Positions 11,443-23,444 of a stretch of 64,000 nucleotides of DNA are shown one piece after another (positions within the stretch are counted from its first letter, which is position 1; each line of letters opens with the position of its first letter). The notes under the pieces are model-generated. The model worked only from the letters and a program-made list of their open reading frames with translations. It searched no databases and had not been told where the DNA came from. Position numbers and translations under genes: made by a program. Origin of the DNA: Chloranthus sessilifolius (lineage: Eukaryota; Streptophyta; Magnoliopsida; Chloranthales; Chloranthaceae); NCBI GenBank assembly GCA_021018995.1, contig CM037586.1, positions 149,834,060 to 149,898,059 on the forward strand, written 5' to 3'.

Positions 11443-11722
11443 CATGGTTGTCAAGGCGAGGCCATGGCGAGGCAAATCGTCATATGAACTTATATGGCAA
11501 GAATAGATATATGGCAATGCCATGGCGGAATGGTGCAATGGCACCGCCATGACGCTATTTTGAGTTTTCTTTTGTAACTACTAACTTGTAAGTTAACTTG
11601 TAACCTTATAAATTATATAAATTATAATTTATAAATTATAAAACTTACAAGTTATAACTTATATTTGTATTATAACTTATGTTTGATAAGTTATATCTAA
11701 GTTTTACCCAATAGTCTTTATC

Positions 11723-11783
<61 letters not shown>

Positions 11784-12126
11784 ACACAAGTTTTTATATT
11801 TTGGGGGGCTGCTACTAACCCCCCACAATATACTGAATATTCCCCATAAGATACAATTAACCGTTGACGTTTTGAATCAGACTGACAGAGATAGTTTTTC
11901 ATTCTAATCTTCCCCATAACTGATCTTGAAATCATGAAAATATCATCAGATGATCATTCCAATCTTCCTCTATAAAAAAATATAAAAATTTAAAAATAGT
12001 AGAAAATTAAAATATATATTAATGATTAACAAATAAAAAAAATATTAAAATAAATTAATATATGACCTCTCCATGGCATGGCAAGCCTTTTCGTCATGAC
12101 CTCGCCACACTGCTTTAACTACCTTG
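11443..12126. mobile_element. Non-autonomous hAT-type MITE, family A, copy 2
   Basis: 684 bp, same termini as 1821-2513 (CATGGTTGTCAAGGCG and CAAGGTAGTTAAAG). Flanks gttaacat (11435-11442) and gttaaaat (12127-12134) match 7 of 8. It contains a (CT)n microsatellite at 11726-11782, which accounts for the Arg/Glu-repeat open frame on the minus strand. Confidence 0.85.
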
Positions 12127-12134
12127 GTTAAAAT

Positions 12135-12608
12135 AGGCAAAAAAAAGAGCTAAGTACATATTTTCCTGTCTTTTCTTGTTCTCTTCTTCTATTGCTTCAG
12201 TATTCCTCTAGCCTTCATTAATTTGAACAAAAGAAATAGACCCAACGATTTAAAATGAGAATAATCAGGACTTGACCCAGACAGACTTCCGCAGCGAGAG
12301 AGGCCTTGAAGAAGCCATGTGGACAAAGGATTAGTAAGATAAACTGCATTGTTAAATGCTCAAGTCATAAGAAATGATAAAGAACAGTTGGTGAATATCA
12401 TCATAATAGTGTTGTCTTCAATTAATGTCAGCATTCCATTTTTAAATCCTATCATGAGGTATATGTCTAGAGTGCAAAGTTCAAACAAGAGATTACTTTA
12501 GCGAATTCAATAATTGTGAAGGTAATTCTGAGATTAGTAAGGGATTCATTAATCATAATGAGTAATTTCCATTGGAATTCATGCCCTTCTTTTCCTATGA
12601 TTATACAT

Positions 12609-12610
<2 letters not shown>
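12135..12610. other. Unassigned stretch
   Basis: No convincing coding or structural element seen. Confidence 0.4.

Positions 12611-12652
<42 letters not shown>
12611..12652. repeat. (AT)n microsatellite
   Basis: Pure ta/at repeat of about 40 bases. Confidence 0.95.
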
Positions 12653-12656
<4 letters not shown>

Positions 12657-12659
12657 AAA

Positions 12660-13081
12660 AATATGTTTCCACCGTTTGAAAGTGAGAAAAGGGACACTTG
12701 TTTAAATTTACTATAGAAAATAATAATAACTGTTCAATGATAACTAAGCAATTTACTCAATTTAGCATAGAGAGTAATCTCCGTTATTTTTACTTGTGAA
12801 GAAAAAAAAAACATGACCTAGTTAACGCATACAACACTACTCTACATTTTGTTTGATCACTTTGAAATGAATAATTAAAAAATATATAAAATGTTTCCAA
12901 CGTTTGAAAGTGAGAAAAGGGACAATTGTTTAAATTTACTATAGAAAATAATAATAACTGTTCCAATTTAGCATAGAGAGTAATCTCCGTTATTTTTACT
13001 CACGAAGAAAAAAGAAACATGACCTAGTTAACGCATACAACACTACTCTACATTTTGTTTGACCACTTTGCAATGAATAAT
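12660..13081. repeat. Direct duplication, about 200-bp unit
   Basis: 12660-12876 and 12889-13081 are near-identical, both starting atgtttcca-cgtttgaaagtg and ending tttgaaatgaata / tttgcaatgaata. The second copy lacks about 20 bases near its middle. Looks like a recent local tandem duplication. Confidence 0.85.
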
Positions 13082-13883
13082 ATCCTTGCCCTGATCCCCT
13101 TGGTCAAGCAACAAGCACTCAAAACTATAAATAATATGATAACTGGAAAATGACTAGAAGATTGTCCACTTGGGAATAAAAGCAAGTATACACGGGGACT
13201 GCCAATCTCCTACAAGATAAAACAAATAGAATGCCAATAACTAATAAGATGATAGGTATGTTCCATCACCGACCTTCGTAGGAAACACGATTATAAAGTT
13301 TTCCACAATTGGATGTCAAGGTATCAATGTATCGACAACTGAAATTTGTTGCTGCATTTAATGAGAAATCTCCCAAAGACTATAGAATTGGTGCTAACAC
13401 TTAGAAGCCCATAATCGGTGCCTCCATGGAACTAATATGTACCTACAAATTTGGTAAGTTAAAGAAGTCCTCTGCATTGTGTGAGTAGATGCACCTGTAA
13501 AATTGTATAATCTTCCTGAGTTGTTTCTGTTACTTCTTCAATGAGTAGTTTCTACACCCGACAAAACCTCAAACTTGATACATTTTGGATTGCATGACCA
13601 ACTAATGCAAGCTTGTATCTCAACCATAAGATCTTTCTAGGGTTTCTGAGGGGAGGAAAAACAAGGTAGAAGTTAGAGACTTGGGAAAAAAACTGGGTGA
13701 GGATAGAGGAAAAGGAGGATGTGTTTGATGATTGTTTAGGTCAGGGAGATGACAAGGAAAGTGGAAAATTACTTCCGCTGGAGACCACATGTCAGGCGAT
13801 ATAGGTGCAGCACGTTGGGGTGAAGACATTTGTAGCCCTTGTGAGCAGGGGACTATACCCTAGATAGTAGCAAGAATTACAGA
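13082..13883. other. Unassigned stretch
   Basis: A 69-codon minus-strand frame at 13620-13829 is Pro/Ser-rich and matches nothing I recognise. No other feature seen. Confidence 0.4.
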
Positions 13884-13953
13884 CTAGGAAGCACCGGTGC
13901 GGGTACGGCATACGGGTAGGGCGATACAGTAATTTTTACTTATATTAAAAATT

Positions 13954-13984
<31 letters not shown>

Positions 13985-13986
13985 TA

Positions 13987-14029
<43 letters not shown>

Positions 14030-15255
14030 CGTTATTTTAAAATATTCATGGTTTAAGATCATTTAAATTTTAAACACATTTTTTGGGTATACATGAAGGT
14101 CACATGAATCGGGCCCTTCAAAAATCTGGTCGGTGAGTCAGGCCCTTAAATGTCACTTTTAATCTCAACCAAAGTACAAAAGTTTTATGGGACCGACTAT
14201 CGTGACCGTCATTTAAGCACCAAATGATGTTTAAACAATCTTACACCATTTATTGGCTTATGATCTTGGAAATCCACACCGTCAAAGTGATATATCATCA
14301 ATTGAAGGCCTATGGGTAAAAAAATTACACTTTTTGGAGAGATTCATACCTTCCGATCTGTGCATTTGATGTCAATGGTTATTCTTAATTTTGATGGCTG
14401 ATATTGAAGTTCACTGATCGGATGGTTTACATCCACTTATAAACATGATCATTTGGCTGCGACATGTTCCAACGAGGGATTGCCACTTGGGCGATTTAGA
14501 TTGATCATAGATGTGTGCTACATGGCACAATGATAAATTATACTTCAATGGTGTGAGATAAAAATTAAAAAGTTGCATTTTAATGGTGGGAGATCAACTA
14601 AACACTGTTTTTAGGTGTATATGATGGCCACGTGAGCCGGGCCCTTTATATATCCAAGAGCTACAGTTGCAAAGCAAACAAAAGCACAGAAAACCCCTTC
14701 GGCTAAGGGTGATCGCAGAGTCACAGCCGAAAAAAAAAAATCGCGAGGGAAGAAGAAGAAGAAAGAAAGGGAAAAAAATATATAATTATTACTTGATTTG
14801 AAAAGAAGCCCCACCATGCACAGCAGGTAAGTCCTCGGTCCTCCTCTCCTTCTTCTAATATTTTTCTATTTTTTTCCCTTCCCCTTCTGCAACCCTAAAA
14901 AAGAGCCACAAAAGTCTTCTTCGTCTAATCTTCTTCTTCTTCTAATTTTTTTTTCCCTCCCTTTTGCAACCCTAAAACAAAGCCAGAGCAAAACAGCCAA
15001 CAGCCCATAGTCCACCGTATAAAAAGGCAACCCTAAAAAAATTAGGGATTAAAATTATTTTTTTTAAAAAAGATTTACTAAAATACCATAGCCCGTATCG
15101 CACCCGTATCCCAACCGCATCCCGGCCGTACCCTTTTTTTTTCTTTTTTTATTCCGGAAACTCGTGGGATACGCATGCATATGTATCCCACCCGTACCCG
15201 TATCCAATACGTATCAGATACGGGTACACCTTTTGGGCGTATCCGTGCTTCCTAG
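13884..15255. mobile_element. Long non-autonomous hAT-type element with CTAGGAAGCAC ends
   Basis: 1372 bp with a perfect 8-bp target duplication attacaga (13876-13883 and 15256-15263). Ends CTAGGAAGCACCGG and, reverse complemented, CTAGGAAGCACGG. Both ends are followed by gtacgg/gatacggg repeats. The middle (about 14040-14640) is a different repeat, related to 29130-29535, which seems to have inserted into it. TTTA and AT microsatellites lie at 13951-14029. No transposase. Confidence 0.82.
14090..14640 (+). repeat. Dispersed repeat R1, copy nested in the 13884 element
   Basis: Resembles 29130-29535 over several hundred bases: gaccgtcatttaa, gtgatatatcat, gatcggatggtttacatcca and gatttagattgatcata occur in the same order. 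Inner ends carry taaaca-ctgtttttaggtgtatatgatggccac and a similar sequence at 14085. Class unknown. Confidence 0.55.
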
Positions 15256-15263
15256 ATTACAGA

Positions 15264-16181
15264 CCATTTTGTTAGTATTATAGAGTCATAAATAGGGAAA
15301 ACAATAATAGCAAGATGCCTTGAGAAATTTGTAATCATGCATTTTGTGAAAAAGACCTTCAAAAGGAGATCTATGGTGATGTTGGTATCAGAATGATTAT
15401 TCATTCAAACCAGAAACCAACAATACCCCCTCTGCAATGGTGTTGCTTCTCCTTCATCTCACAGCTGACCTCCTTTTTGATGTAATGCGAAATTTTGATC
15501 TACAGCAAAATCCGAGAAAGAAGACTAGAGAAAATGGGAAGAATAAAAATTGGAAGAAAAGAAAGAAGAAAAGTAAAATCATATTTTTTATGGTTAAAAA
15601 AGTTTCTAATTAGGGCTCACAAAGTCTTCAACTTTCAATCATGTAATTTTTGCCTATTTTGAAGTGTCAAACAACGTCGGATTGATGCGAAATTGGTCTT
15701 ATTTGAAAGCTTATCTAAGTAGCTTTCCAACGAGCCAAGAAAAGTGCAATTCTGACAAGTATTGAAGAAGTTATGGTCAGTTTTTTGAGGCTGCATTGAA
15801 AGTGACGAATTTCAAGACTCCTAGTTGAATTAGGATTACTTTATGTTATTATTTTATTTTCGCACATAGAATTTATTTCTTTTAAATATGATAAGTTTCC
15901 TTATTGTTTTAACATTTTATTTTATTCTTTTAGGAAAATTATGATTTTTTTTTATTTGAATTAGGAATTAGTGTTAGACTAGGATTTCAAATTTTATGCA
16001 TTGTGCCTATTTAAAGGCCATTAGTGTTAGAATTTAATTTTGGAGTTGAATGAAATATTTTGTTTGGAGCTTTTGAATCCTGACCAGTTGCGGTTAGTAT
16101 TAGCGGGGGAATTTTGGTGAGATATTTCTTAATTCAACCACCTTCGAAGACTAGTTTCAGCCTTCTTACAAATTTTGCTAG
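15264..16181. other. Unassigned, possible LTR-like DNA
   Basis: 15480-16180 starts tgatgtaatgcg and has a TATA-like tatttaaagg near 16009 followed by A/T-rich transcribed-looking sequence, as in an LTR. There is no second copy or target duplication to confirm it. Confidence 0.3.
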
Positions 16182-16543
16182 TTGTGCCAAATAATACCCT
16201 CTCAAGCGGCCATCGTGCACATATCGCATTACTTTTCCTCCATTAGTTTTTTTCCAAATCATCTCACTAAATGTTGTAGAATCTCCATTTCCTTTTTAGA
16301 TTACTTCATTATTTTTTATTTTGTGCACTTCTACGAGAGAAACCACTACAACATTTTTATATTCTTCGTTCTTATTTGAGGAGTAGATTTGATTTGCGGC
16401 TGAGATTCGGAAGTTGGAGAGATCATATGTTTTCCTCCCGTCATTGGTCCAGTTGATCTTGTCCCTTGACGCAAACATTTGATAAGGATTACCATTTGGC
16501 AATCCATCTTTTCAAACAATTCCCGAATATCTCTAAGCACCGA

Positions 16544-17474
16544 TGATGTAGCGTGGAAGGAGAGAAGAGATAAATTAAAATATTCAGAATTTAATAATAT
16601 AACTCACCGTTTTCTGCAAAATATTGAACAAAGGGAGAGAAGAAGAATAAACCCAACTTGGGTTCTCGGCCACTATAATAACTTCAAGTTTTCATGCAGA
16701 AAACAAAGAGAAAAATTTTATTCAATAAAATCTGATCTTCCATATCTGTATTACAGCAGTATTTAAATCAAAGAAATCGTATTCTACGAATTAATAAGAG
16801 CCCAACTAAAACAACCTTTCCAGAAAAAGAATATGTGATATCTCACTCAGCCATTGTAATCTCCATTCCCTTTTATCCCCTTTCTTTATTCGTCTATAGA
16901 GACTCCTAACCTAAAAAGGAAACTTTTAATTAAAACAATTATTCTCCTAATAACTCAACTGTCAAGTTTCCTAAAAAGTTAAAACACTAACTTCCTAACC
17001 AAAATAAAAGAAATAAATAGAAACAACCTATTTAAGGAAGTAAAATTCAAAGCCCTATATTTTTGTATTCAAAACTCTTGGGTCAAATTTGTGTGCAACT
17101 CTCATATTCCGTAGACTCTCAACCCAATCACATTAAATAACTGTAGTGCTTTATGGCAGGCCCCTTTTGGACCAGAATTGCAGCAGCTCGGGCCCCTTTG
17201 ATTCAACTGTTTTGGGCATGGTCTTAATCTCTGTTGTACCTATAGTTATTCACTAATAGGTCCAGTCCAACCTTATTACCTTCTCTACAGAACTGGTAAA
17301 GTTGCCCTTTTTCTAGACTGTTAAAGAGTCTGCAATCAGCCCCGTTGGAGCCCCTTAGGTCTCTTAAAGACCCATGTAAAGGTCCATTTTTTGGCCTTTT
17401 TTTCTCTCCTTTTCATCTTCCACTTCACTCGTTTCCCATCATCTTTATTCTTCTCTAATTTTTGGTTCACATCA
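16544..17474. repeat. Solo LTR with TGATG...CATCA ends
   Basis: 931 bp, TGATGTAGCGTGG to TTCACATCA. Flanks accga (16539-16543) and accaa (17475-17479) match 4 of 5. It interrupts a leader sequence whose uninterrupted relative is at 19545-19665: the bases either side (cccgaatatctctaag and cttgcatattgagagtc) align to the contiguous relative. Ends fit the chromovirus pattern, but no coding was found to prove the family. Confidence 0.65.
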
Positions 17475-18439
17475 ACCAACTTGCATATTGAGAGTCAAAT
17501 GTCTAATCACTACTGCTGGTGCAATAGACTTTCTCAAGATCATTGGCTCTGATACCATTTGTTACGATACCCAATTATTATAATAGTAATTTCACTAATT
17601 AAAAAATATTAATTTAAAAAAAGAAAAGAAAACGAAAGGTGAAACCACTTCAACAGTACAAAGCCTCATCCTAATACCTATTCGAGATTGCTAATATTCT
17701 ATTTCATTAATTCACAATCCTTATGTTCTTACATGTCAAAACGATTATAGGGTCATTCTCATGAATAACTACTTGAAGGGTATAATGAATGTAAATCAAA
17801 TAGCGGTCTATTTACTAAATGATATTGCCTGCTCTGACACCATTTGTTACCGTATATGATCATCATAACAATAACTTCATGGCTTTTAATATAAAAAATT
17901 ACAAAAATACGAAAAGGAAGATACGACTTCAAGGGTGGGGAGCATCCTAATGCCTATCCTAGATTTGTAATCTATAATTTCCATTATTTTTAAATTCTTA
18001 TGTCCTTACTCGTTCACACGGTTTCAGCCTTGCCCTCGTTTAATGTGTCCTTTGATCTGCCTAGACAAGCAAAACAAAATTTGGATTCGTGCAATGAGAA
18101 AGACCGCTTCATCCAAATCTATCCTTTGAAACCTTCTCTCTCCAACTTTTCATGGACAATAACATGATTTGCATCTACAGCTCTAATTTGCCATCATGAG
18201 CTCTTTAAGATCTTTTTTAATCACTCCATTAGTTTTGATTTTGTGCACCCTACTACAAGTACAACCTCTGCAACATTTTTATTTTCTTTAGTCATTTGCA
18301 TAGTAGATTTGATTTGTGGCACGCTTTTCGCAATCACAAAGGCTTTGAGCACACCCTTCCGAAGTTAGTGAAATCATCTCTTTTCTCCGTCCTTGACTCG
18401 GTAGATCTTGTCCCTTGGCACAAACATTTGATAAGATTG

Positions 18440-19544
18440 TGACGGGGACGCCGACATCGTAGACATCGGATATGGACCTTTTCGCGTGTACCAATGGCGG
18501 AAGAAGCGGAGCGGAAATCAGAACTAGGCGAAAGATGAAATTCTGGAGAAGTGGAGGAACACAACAAATTCGATCGATCAAATTGCAATTTCGATCGATC
18601 AAAATTCTTGATCGATCGAAGTCCTATTTCGATCGATCGAACAACACTGAGAGGAAAACACCAAGTTCTGGAGTGGCATATTTCGATCGATCGAAACATA
18701 TACTCGATCGATCGAAAATTTCGATCGATCGAATTTCAGCGGCAATATATTGAATATATGTTTTTCGATCGATCGAGTTTCACTTTCGATCGATCGAATT
18801 TCACCTTCGATCGATCGAATTTCACTTTCGATCGATCAAAATCGCACAGTTTATATTTTTTATTTTTTTTTAATTCGAAACCGACTTGTAGGGGCATACT
18901 TGTCTCTTTTAGTATTTGTTTTAGGGTTTTATTTTCGTTTGAGAGGACTCTTATATAAGGTCCTTAAGATAAACAATGTAATTAGTTGATGATTAATGAA
19001 AAGAGCTTTTGCTTGTGTGCTTGAGATGAGCCTTTACGAAGAGTGAATCTTCTTCCCGATAAGGGTTTGGTGTGAAGCCAAGGGTGCGAAGCCCGCAAAA
19101 TCTATCTTCCGTCTCTTTATTTCTTATCTTCTCTGCTTGTGTTGATCCCACAACCCTAAATCAGCCATCATCCTTTTGAAATCCTAAACTCTAGCTTTTC
19201 CCTAAGCCATTGAATCGATCTGATTCAATAACCGTAGCCTCCATCAAACTATTAAGCCCAGTCATATTAAAATAACCAGAAAACCAAAGATTCCATCATT
19301 GCATTGTGAACGCCCTAATCTGAAAATCTAGAGTTCTATCTCTAGGATCGATCCGTGCTGCAACCTAACGGATCTAACGCTCGGACTGAACCCTGCTCGA
19401 ATCATACGCGATCCTCCAATGGAATACTACGAAAGCCTAAGGTATTCGCTATATTTTAGGGTTTATTGTTTAATTTAATTCGATTCAATTTCGGCAATCA
19501 ATTAAGCAATGCATTCACGTAGTTTAGGGTATCGTACTGCGTCA
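18440..19544 (+). repeat. Chromovirus-like solo LTR (plus orientation)
   Basis: 1105 bp from TGACGGGGACGCCGAC to CTGCGTCA. The first about 90 bases encode the pol C-terminal tail: VDIGYGPFRVY and then Lys/Arg-rich residues to a stop near 18525, almost the same as the tail of the complete element at 48034-48115. The TATA box is TTATATAAGG at 18951-18960. Downstream, the gatgagcctttacgaagag and ggtttggtgtgaagccaag blocks match the LTRs at 47244 and 60255. Flanks gattg and atttg are a poor target duplication. It sits in leader DNA that is continuous in the relative at 16500. Confidence 0.8.
18571..18838 (+). promoter_or_regulatory. Array of about 11 CGATCGATCG palindromes
   Basis: Palindrome starts at about 18571, 18592, 18609, 18630, 18683, 18704, 18722, 18765, 18787, 18808 and 18829. 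Six of the ten gaps are exactly 21 bp and one is 22. The array ends about 113 bp before the TATA box. Because 21 is divisible by three, all frames stay open and give spurious SIDR/FDRS heptapeptide frames. Confidence 0.7.
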
Positions 19545-19681
19545 ATTTGTCCATTTAGTATCCATCTTTTCAAGCAATGCTTGGATACCTAAGTCGACTT
19601 GTATATTAAGAGTCCCGTGCTTAATCTTCCTCATTGGTTCCACGAACTTCTTCCTCAAGATCATTGGCTCTAATACCATTT

Positions 19682-20371
19682 GTTTCTTTACAATATAAAG
19701 GATATAAGTATTGTTTATTTATATAGCCCAATTGTTTCTATAAGAATATAAGGATTATTCACTAAATGGATAAGTATTAATCCAAATTCATTAATTATTT
19801 ATATAATCCAATTGTTTCTTTATAATATCAAGGATAAAATAGATAAAAACTCTTCCATTAAATCTAGTCATATCTCCACAATAGCAGTTAATGACCGATC
19901 AACCAAATTTGGCAAGATCTAGGCAAGTCATGGTCTACTTAATGTAACCATAGTGAATAGACCACAATTTATCATTGATCGTGCCAAATTTGGTGGATCG
20001 GTTCTTAATTGCTATTGTAGAGATATGATTGAATGGAAGAGTTGTTATCTGGTAGCCTTGATAAGGACGGCCAAAGACAGGTTGTGAACAGCATCTTTGA
20101 TTGAAGAAGCAACAAACACAATGCACCCAATACCCATGTTTGATGCAACCAACTAATTACAAATAGTCTTCATCATCCCCAAAATCAGTTCGTAGATGAA
20201 CCAAAGATTGTTTTTTGTGCAGCATTTGTCACTGGTAAAAAACTTTGTAAAGTATGAGATGGGTCAAAACAAAGTTTATTCCAAAAAAAACTAATGGATA
20301 ATCTATCGAATCAAATAAGAATGACTTTATCATCAACGATTCTCTCTTTTCTTCTTTCCTTATATGAGATC
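19682..20371. other. Unassigned stretch, probably LTR debris
   Basis: 19681 onward follows a minus-strand primer site and so may be an LTR; ttgtttctttataatat-aagga is repeated at 19681 and 19811. Nothing else recognised. Confidence 0.35.
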
Positions 20372-21089
20372 TGCTTGTCACGATCTATGATAACCTAGTA
20401 GTTCACTCCCATGAGTGTTGCCTAAGTACAACTATACTCATTTATGAATCATGTATGGTGTTTGAGTTATTCTTATTCACAAATGTTTTGTTCTAAGAAC
20501 GGTTTATAAGAGTTGTAACTCTCTTGATGGTTGACCACCTTTCATTTCGTGGTTACCCACTCTGATATTCATGGTTGACTACAACCAAAGTGATGGTCAA
20601 CCATGGAATTAGTCCCGTAAATGATTCTTCCATGGAATTAGTCCCGTAAATGATTCTTCCATATCTTTCGTTAGGGTTGTTACAATTAATATAAATAGTG
20701 TTTTAAGAACTCTTAGATTTTTGCTCTCTCTACTTTATTGCTCAGTCGTCTTTGAAAGAAAAAAACCTTTGCTTTTGAAACTTTTTAAACGGATCTCCTG
20801 GTTATTCAAACGCACTTTTGTTCCATTTTTATTCTCTAAGGTGAATAGCGCTTGAAGTTTCGGTCGTGTCTAGGCTTGTGAATTCGAGTAACCTTGGTAG
20901 ATTCCGGGGTGTTGTTGTGGCACGTCTGAACACGAGTGGGCCACTGTGTCACTCGATGGTAGAAGGCGACACATCGAGGAATTGTGGGGACAGGTAGTGG
21001 ATTCTAGCATTGCGGTTTGGAAAGGTTTGATAAGACTACTGAGTCTGCATTCATTCGGTACTTTCTGTAACTATTTAAATCATAATGTA
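20372..21089 (+). repeat. 5' LTR of the 20372-24708 element
   Basis: 718 bp. A TATA-like ataaatag lies at about 20691. A 33-bp segment (ggaattagtcccgtaaatgattcttccat...) is tandemly duplicated at about 20604-20660. Confidence 0.7.
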
Positions 21090-21411
21090 GTAATCGGTAT
21101 CATAGTAGACATATTCCAAATAGATACCCAAATGCTCATAATGATAAAAAGATAAATATGTCCTTCAATAGACTTATCTCTAATAGGTACATACAGATTT
21201 CTCAGTATCATAATTTGGAAAGGTTTGATAAGACTACTGAGTCTGCATTCATTCGGTACTTTCTGTAACTATTTAAATCATAGTGTAGTAATCGGTCTCA
21301 TAGTAGACATATTCCAAATAGATACCCAAATGCTCATAATGATAAAAAGATAAATATGTCCTTCAATAGACTTATCTCTAATAGGTACATACAGATTTCT
21401 CAGTATCATAA
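21016..21411 (+). repeat. 198-bp tandem duplication across the LTR/primer-site junction
   Basis: 21016-21213 and 21214-21411 are almost identical, both starting tttggaaaggtttgataag. The unit takes in the end of the 5' LTR, the primer-site-like sequence and the start of the internal region, so the element now has two LTR-end/primer junctions. Confidence 0.85.
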
Positions 21412-23444
21412 TTTGAGGTCAAATTTATGGACTGATGAGAGAAGAGATTTTTGTACTAGTATTACAATTCCTAGATACACTCAAGTGGATCAGGAAGAGC
21501 GATTGTAGGTTTTTTGCTTTCTCCTTATTTTTCTATTTTATTTTTATTATTTTACAAAAAAATAAAGCATATAAATAAAAAAAATTTGAAAAGAATTCAA
21601 AAAAAACATTTATGAGTGTCATATTTATAATCATATGCTCAATTATATTGTCTAGTATGCACATTTGTATATGTTAGGACTCTCCTCATATTCATTGAAT
21701 TTTAAGTGCATGGGTGGTCTTCATCACATCGTGTGCATATGTATATCTTAGTCAATTAACCTTTAAAATCATGCATATGTGACTTTTCAATTCATCACCA
21801 TATAGTTGATATATTATTTGGAAATGATGTTCTAGTTTTTTATGATTGTCTATTCATATTGAGTGCCACATATGCCATTAGCTTTTTTTAGCCTTAATTT
21901 TTTTATGGGAAAGGGCTACACAGATGACTCGTGTGAAAGTCATCACTAAGTGGACGGTGAAAAGAGCTACAGAGTCAGTTGTAGAGTGAAAGTCGTCCTC
22001 AAATTCCACTCAATCGTCAATTTTTTTAATGTGGGATTTTAAAAACAAATGAATGAACATAAAAAGAAAAAAAATATACTCAAAAGTTTTATTCTCCTCA
22101 ATTCATAAGTTATAGGAAGAGACAGAAATGGCTACCTACACAAGTCTGGTGAGAAAGCCACCATCCTCTCGAGTAGAACGATCGGGAAGTCCACTTGGGT
22201 ATTTGGGTTTACACAATTTTCTAAACTTCCCTATGTTATTTAATGAAGATTTACATGATTCGAAGATGTAGTTGGGTTAAAAACAATTCTCACTTTATAT
22301 CCCTTATTTTTTCTTACACTCTTCATGTTTGAGACGGTTATCCTTGACCATTGCATCATCGCATTCATCTTGTTAAATATATATATGAAAGTTGTGAATT
22401 TGCATAAGCATGATTGATGAGTGTTGCTTTGAAGACATATGTATGCGGTGTATGTTGTTTACTAGTCAGTTGAGATTCAATGCATTGTAGAATCATCCTT
22501 TCTAATTCGATGTGCATGATTGATGATTCTTTGAAATTTATGATTGTGATGATGACATAATTGATTTTATTTTATTTTTGCAAATTCTGAAATTGATTTT
22601 TATAGGTTTGAATGATGATTATTTGGTCTTACATGGTAGATGAATGGGAGAATGGGAAGTTTGTTCTATCTACTCTGGTGTGGTTGCGTGGCATTGCTTT
22701 TAAAGTTTGATCATCGTTTCATTTTTATTAGAGTGTTATTCAAAAATGTAACGTCGGCCGTGGACTTTTCAGGGTCAACTGTCAACCTCTCTGGTCATGA
22801 CTAGTTTCTTATATATATATATATTATTTTTAAGGTTTACCGCGAATTTGATTTTTTCTCGCGTGCCTCGACTCGATCAACCACATGCTGGTTCGGTCAA
22901 CCATTGGCCACTCTGGACTTTAGAGCTTCTAGTTCACTTATTTATATAACAAAAAATAAAACTATGTGTGTTCTTGTTGGATGTGTTTTCTTTTGTGGAG
23001 AGCCTATGGATTTCTTTTTCATATTATTTTGCTCTGGCGTGCAGGTTTGTCCCCTTGTCACCTTTTAACAAAAAGGGGCAGAATGTGGCTTATTTTTCTT
23101 CTTTCTTGTGCTTTAATGATTGGCTGTGTTTCTCAAGTAATGATGATGTAATGATTGATTTTTTTGCAGTTGTGTGGTCTTTAGTTTTGTCTATTCTAGA
23201 TATGGGCTCTCTTGTTTTTACGATTTCAAATTACAAGTTGAAGATGTTGAAGATTCATTTTGTCCACATCATCTTGCGTATACTTGGCATAGGTTTAGGA
23301 GGAGTGCATTGAGTTATAATTTCTTGCATAGCATATAGATTATTTGTATAGAGTTAACCTATGATGGATGTATTTTTCTATGTCCCATACCCATGTAAAC
23401 TAGGTTTTTTCATAGATGGTAATAAAGGGGGAGATAGTTAGATC

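Larger units (their letters stand above)
16182..19680 (-). mobile_element. Minus-strand LTR retrotransposon debris with repeated primer sites
   Basis: Two related leader segments (about 16182-17545 and 18190-19665, each interrupted by a solo LTR) share cttgtccctt-gcacaaacatttgataag and end at caagatcattggctct-ataccatttgtt. On the minus strand that gives TGGTATCAGAGCC (17545-17557) and TGGTATTAGAGCC (19666-19678), initiator-Met tRNA primer sites. A third primer-like site lies at 17831-17842, between two related LTR-like segments (17560-17830 and 17845-about 18010). No pol is left. Confidence 0.5.

Noticed and set aside
11645..11935. 96-codon frame with Arg-Glu repeats
   Set aside because: Produced by the (CT)n microsatellite inside a MITE.
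12467..12716. Frames with Tyr-Ile repeats on both strands
   Set aside because: Produced by the (AT)n microsatellite.
13620..13829. 69-codon Pro/Ser-rich minus-strand frame considered as an exon of the RRM gene
   Set aside because: No RRM motif, no supported splice sites and no match to that family.
16182..16540. Overlapping frames considered as exons of a host gene
   Set aside because: A diverged duplicate at 18240-18440 with different frames, both leading to a primer site, points to retrotransposon leader sequence.
18472..18989. Overlapping open frames rich in SIDR/FDRS heptapeptides
   Set aside because: They arise in several frames and on both strands because the 21-bp palindromic repeat keeps frames open. 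They lie in an LTR promoter region and lack a conserved start.
22966..23312. 114-codon hydrophobic frame considered as a membrane protein
   Set aside because: T-rich internal region of a coding-free retrotransposon; no family resemblance and a second overlapping frame of similar quality.
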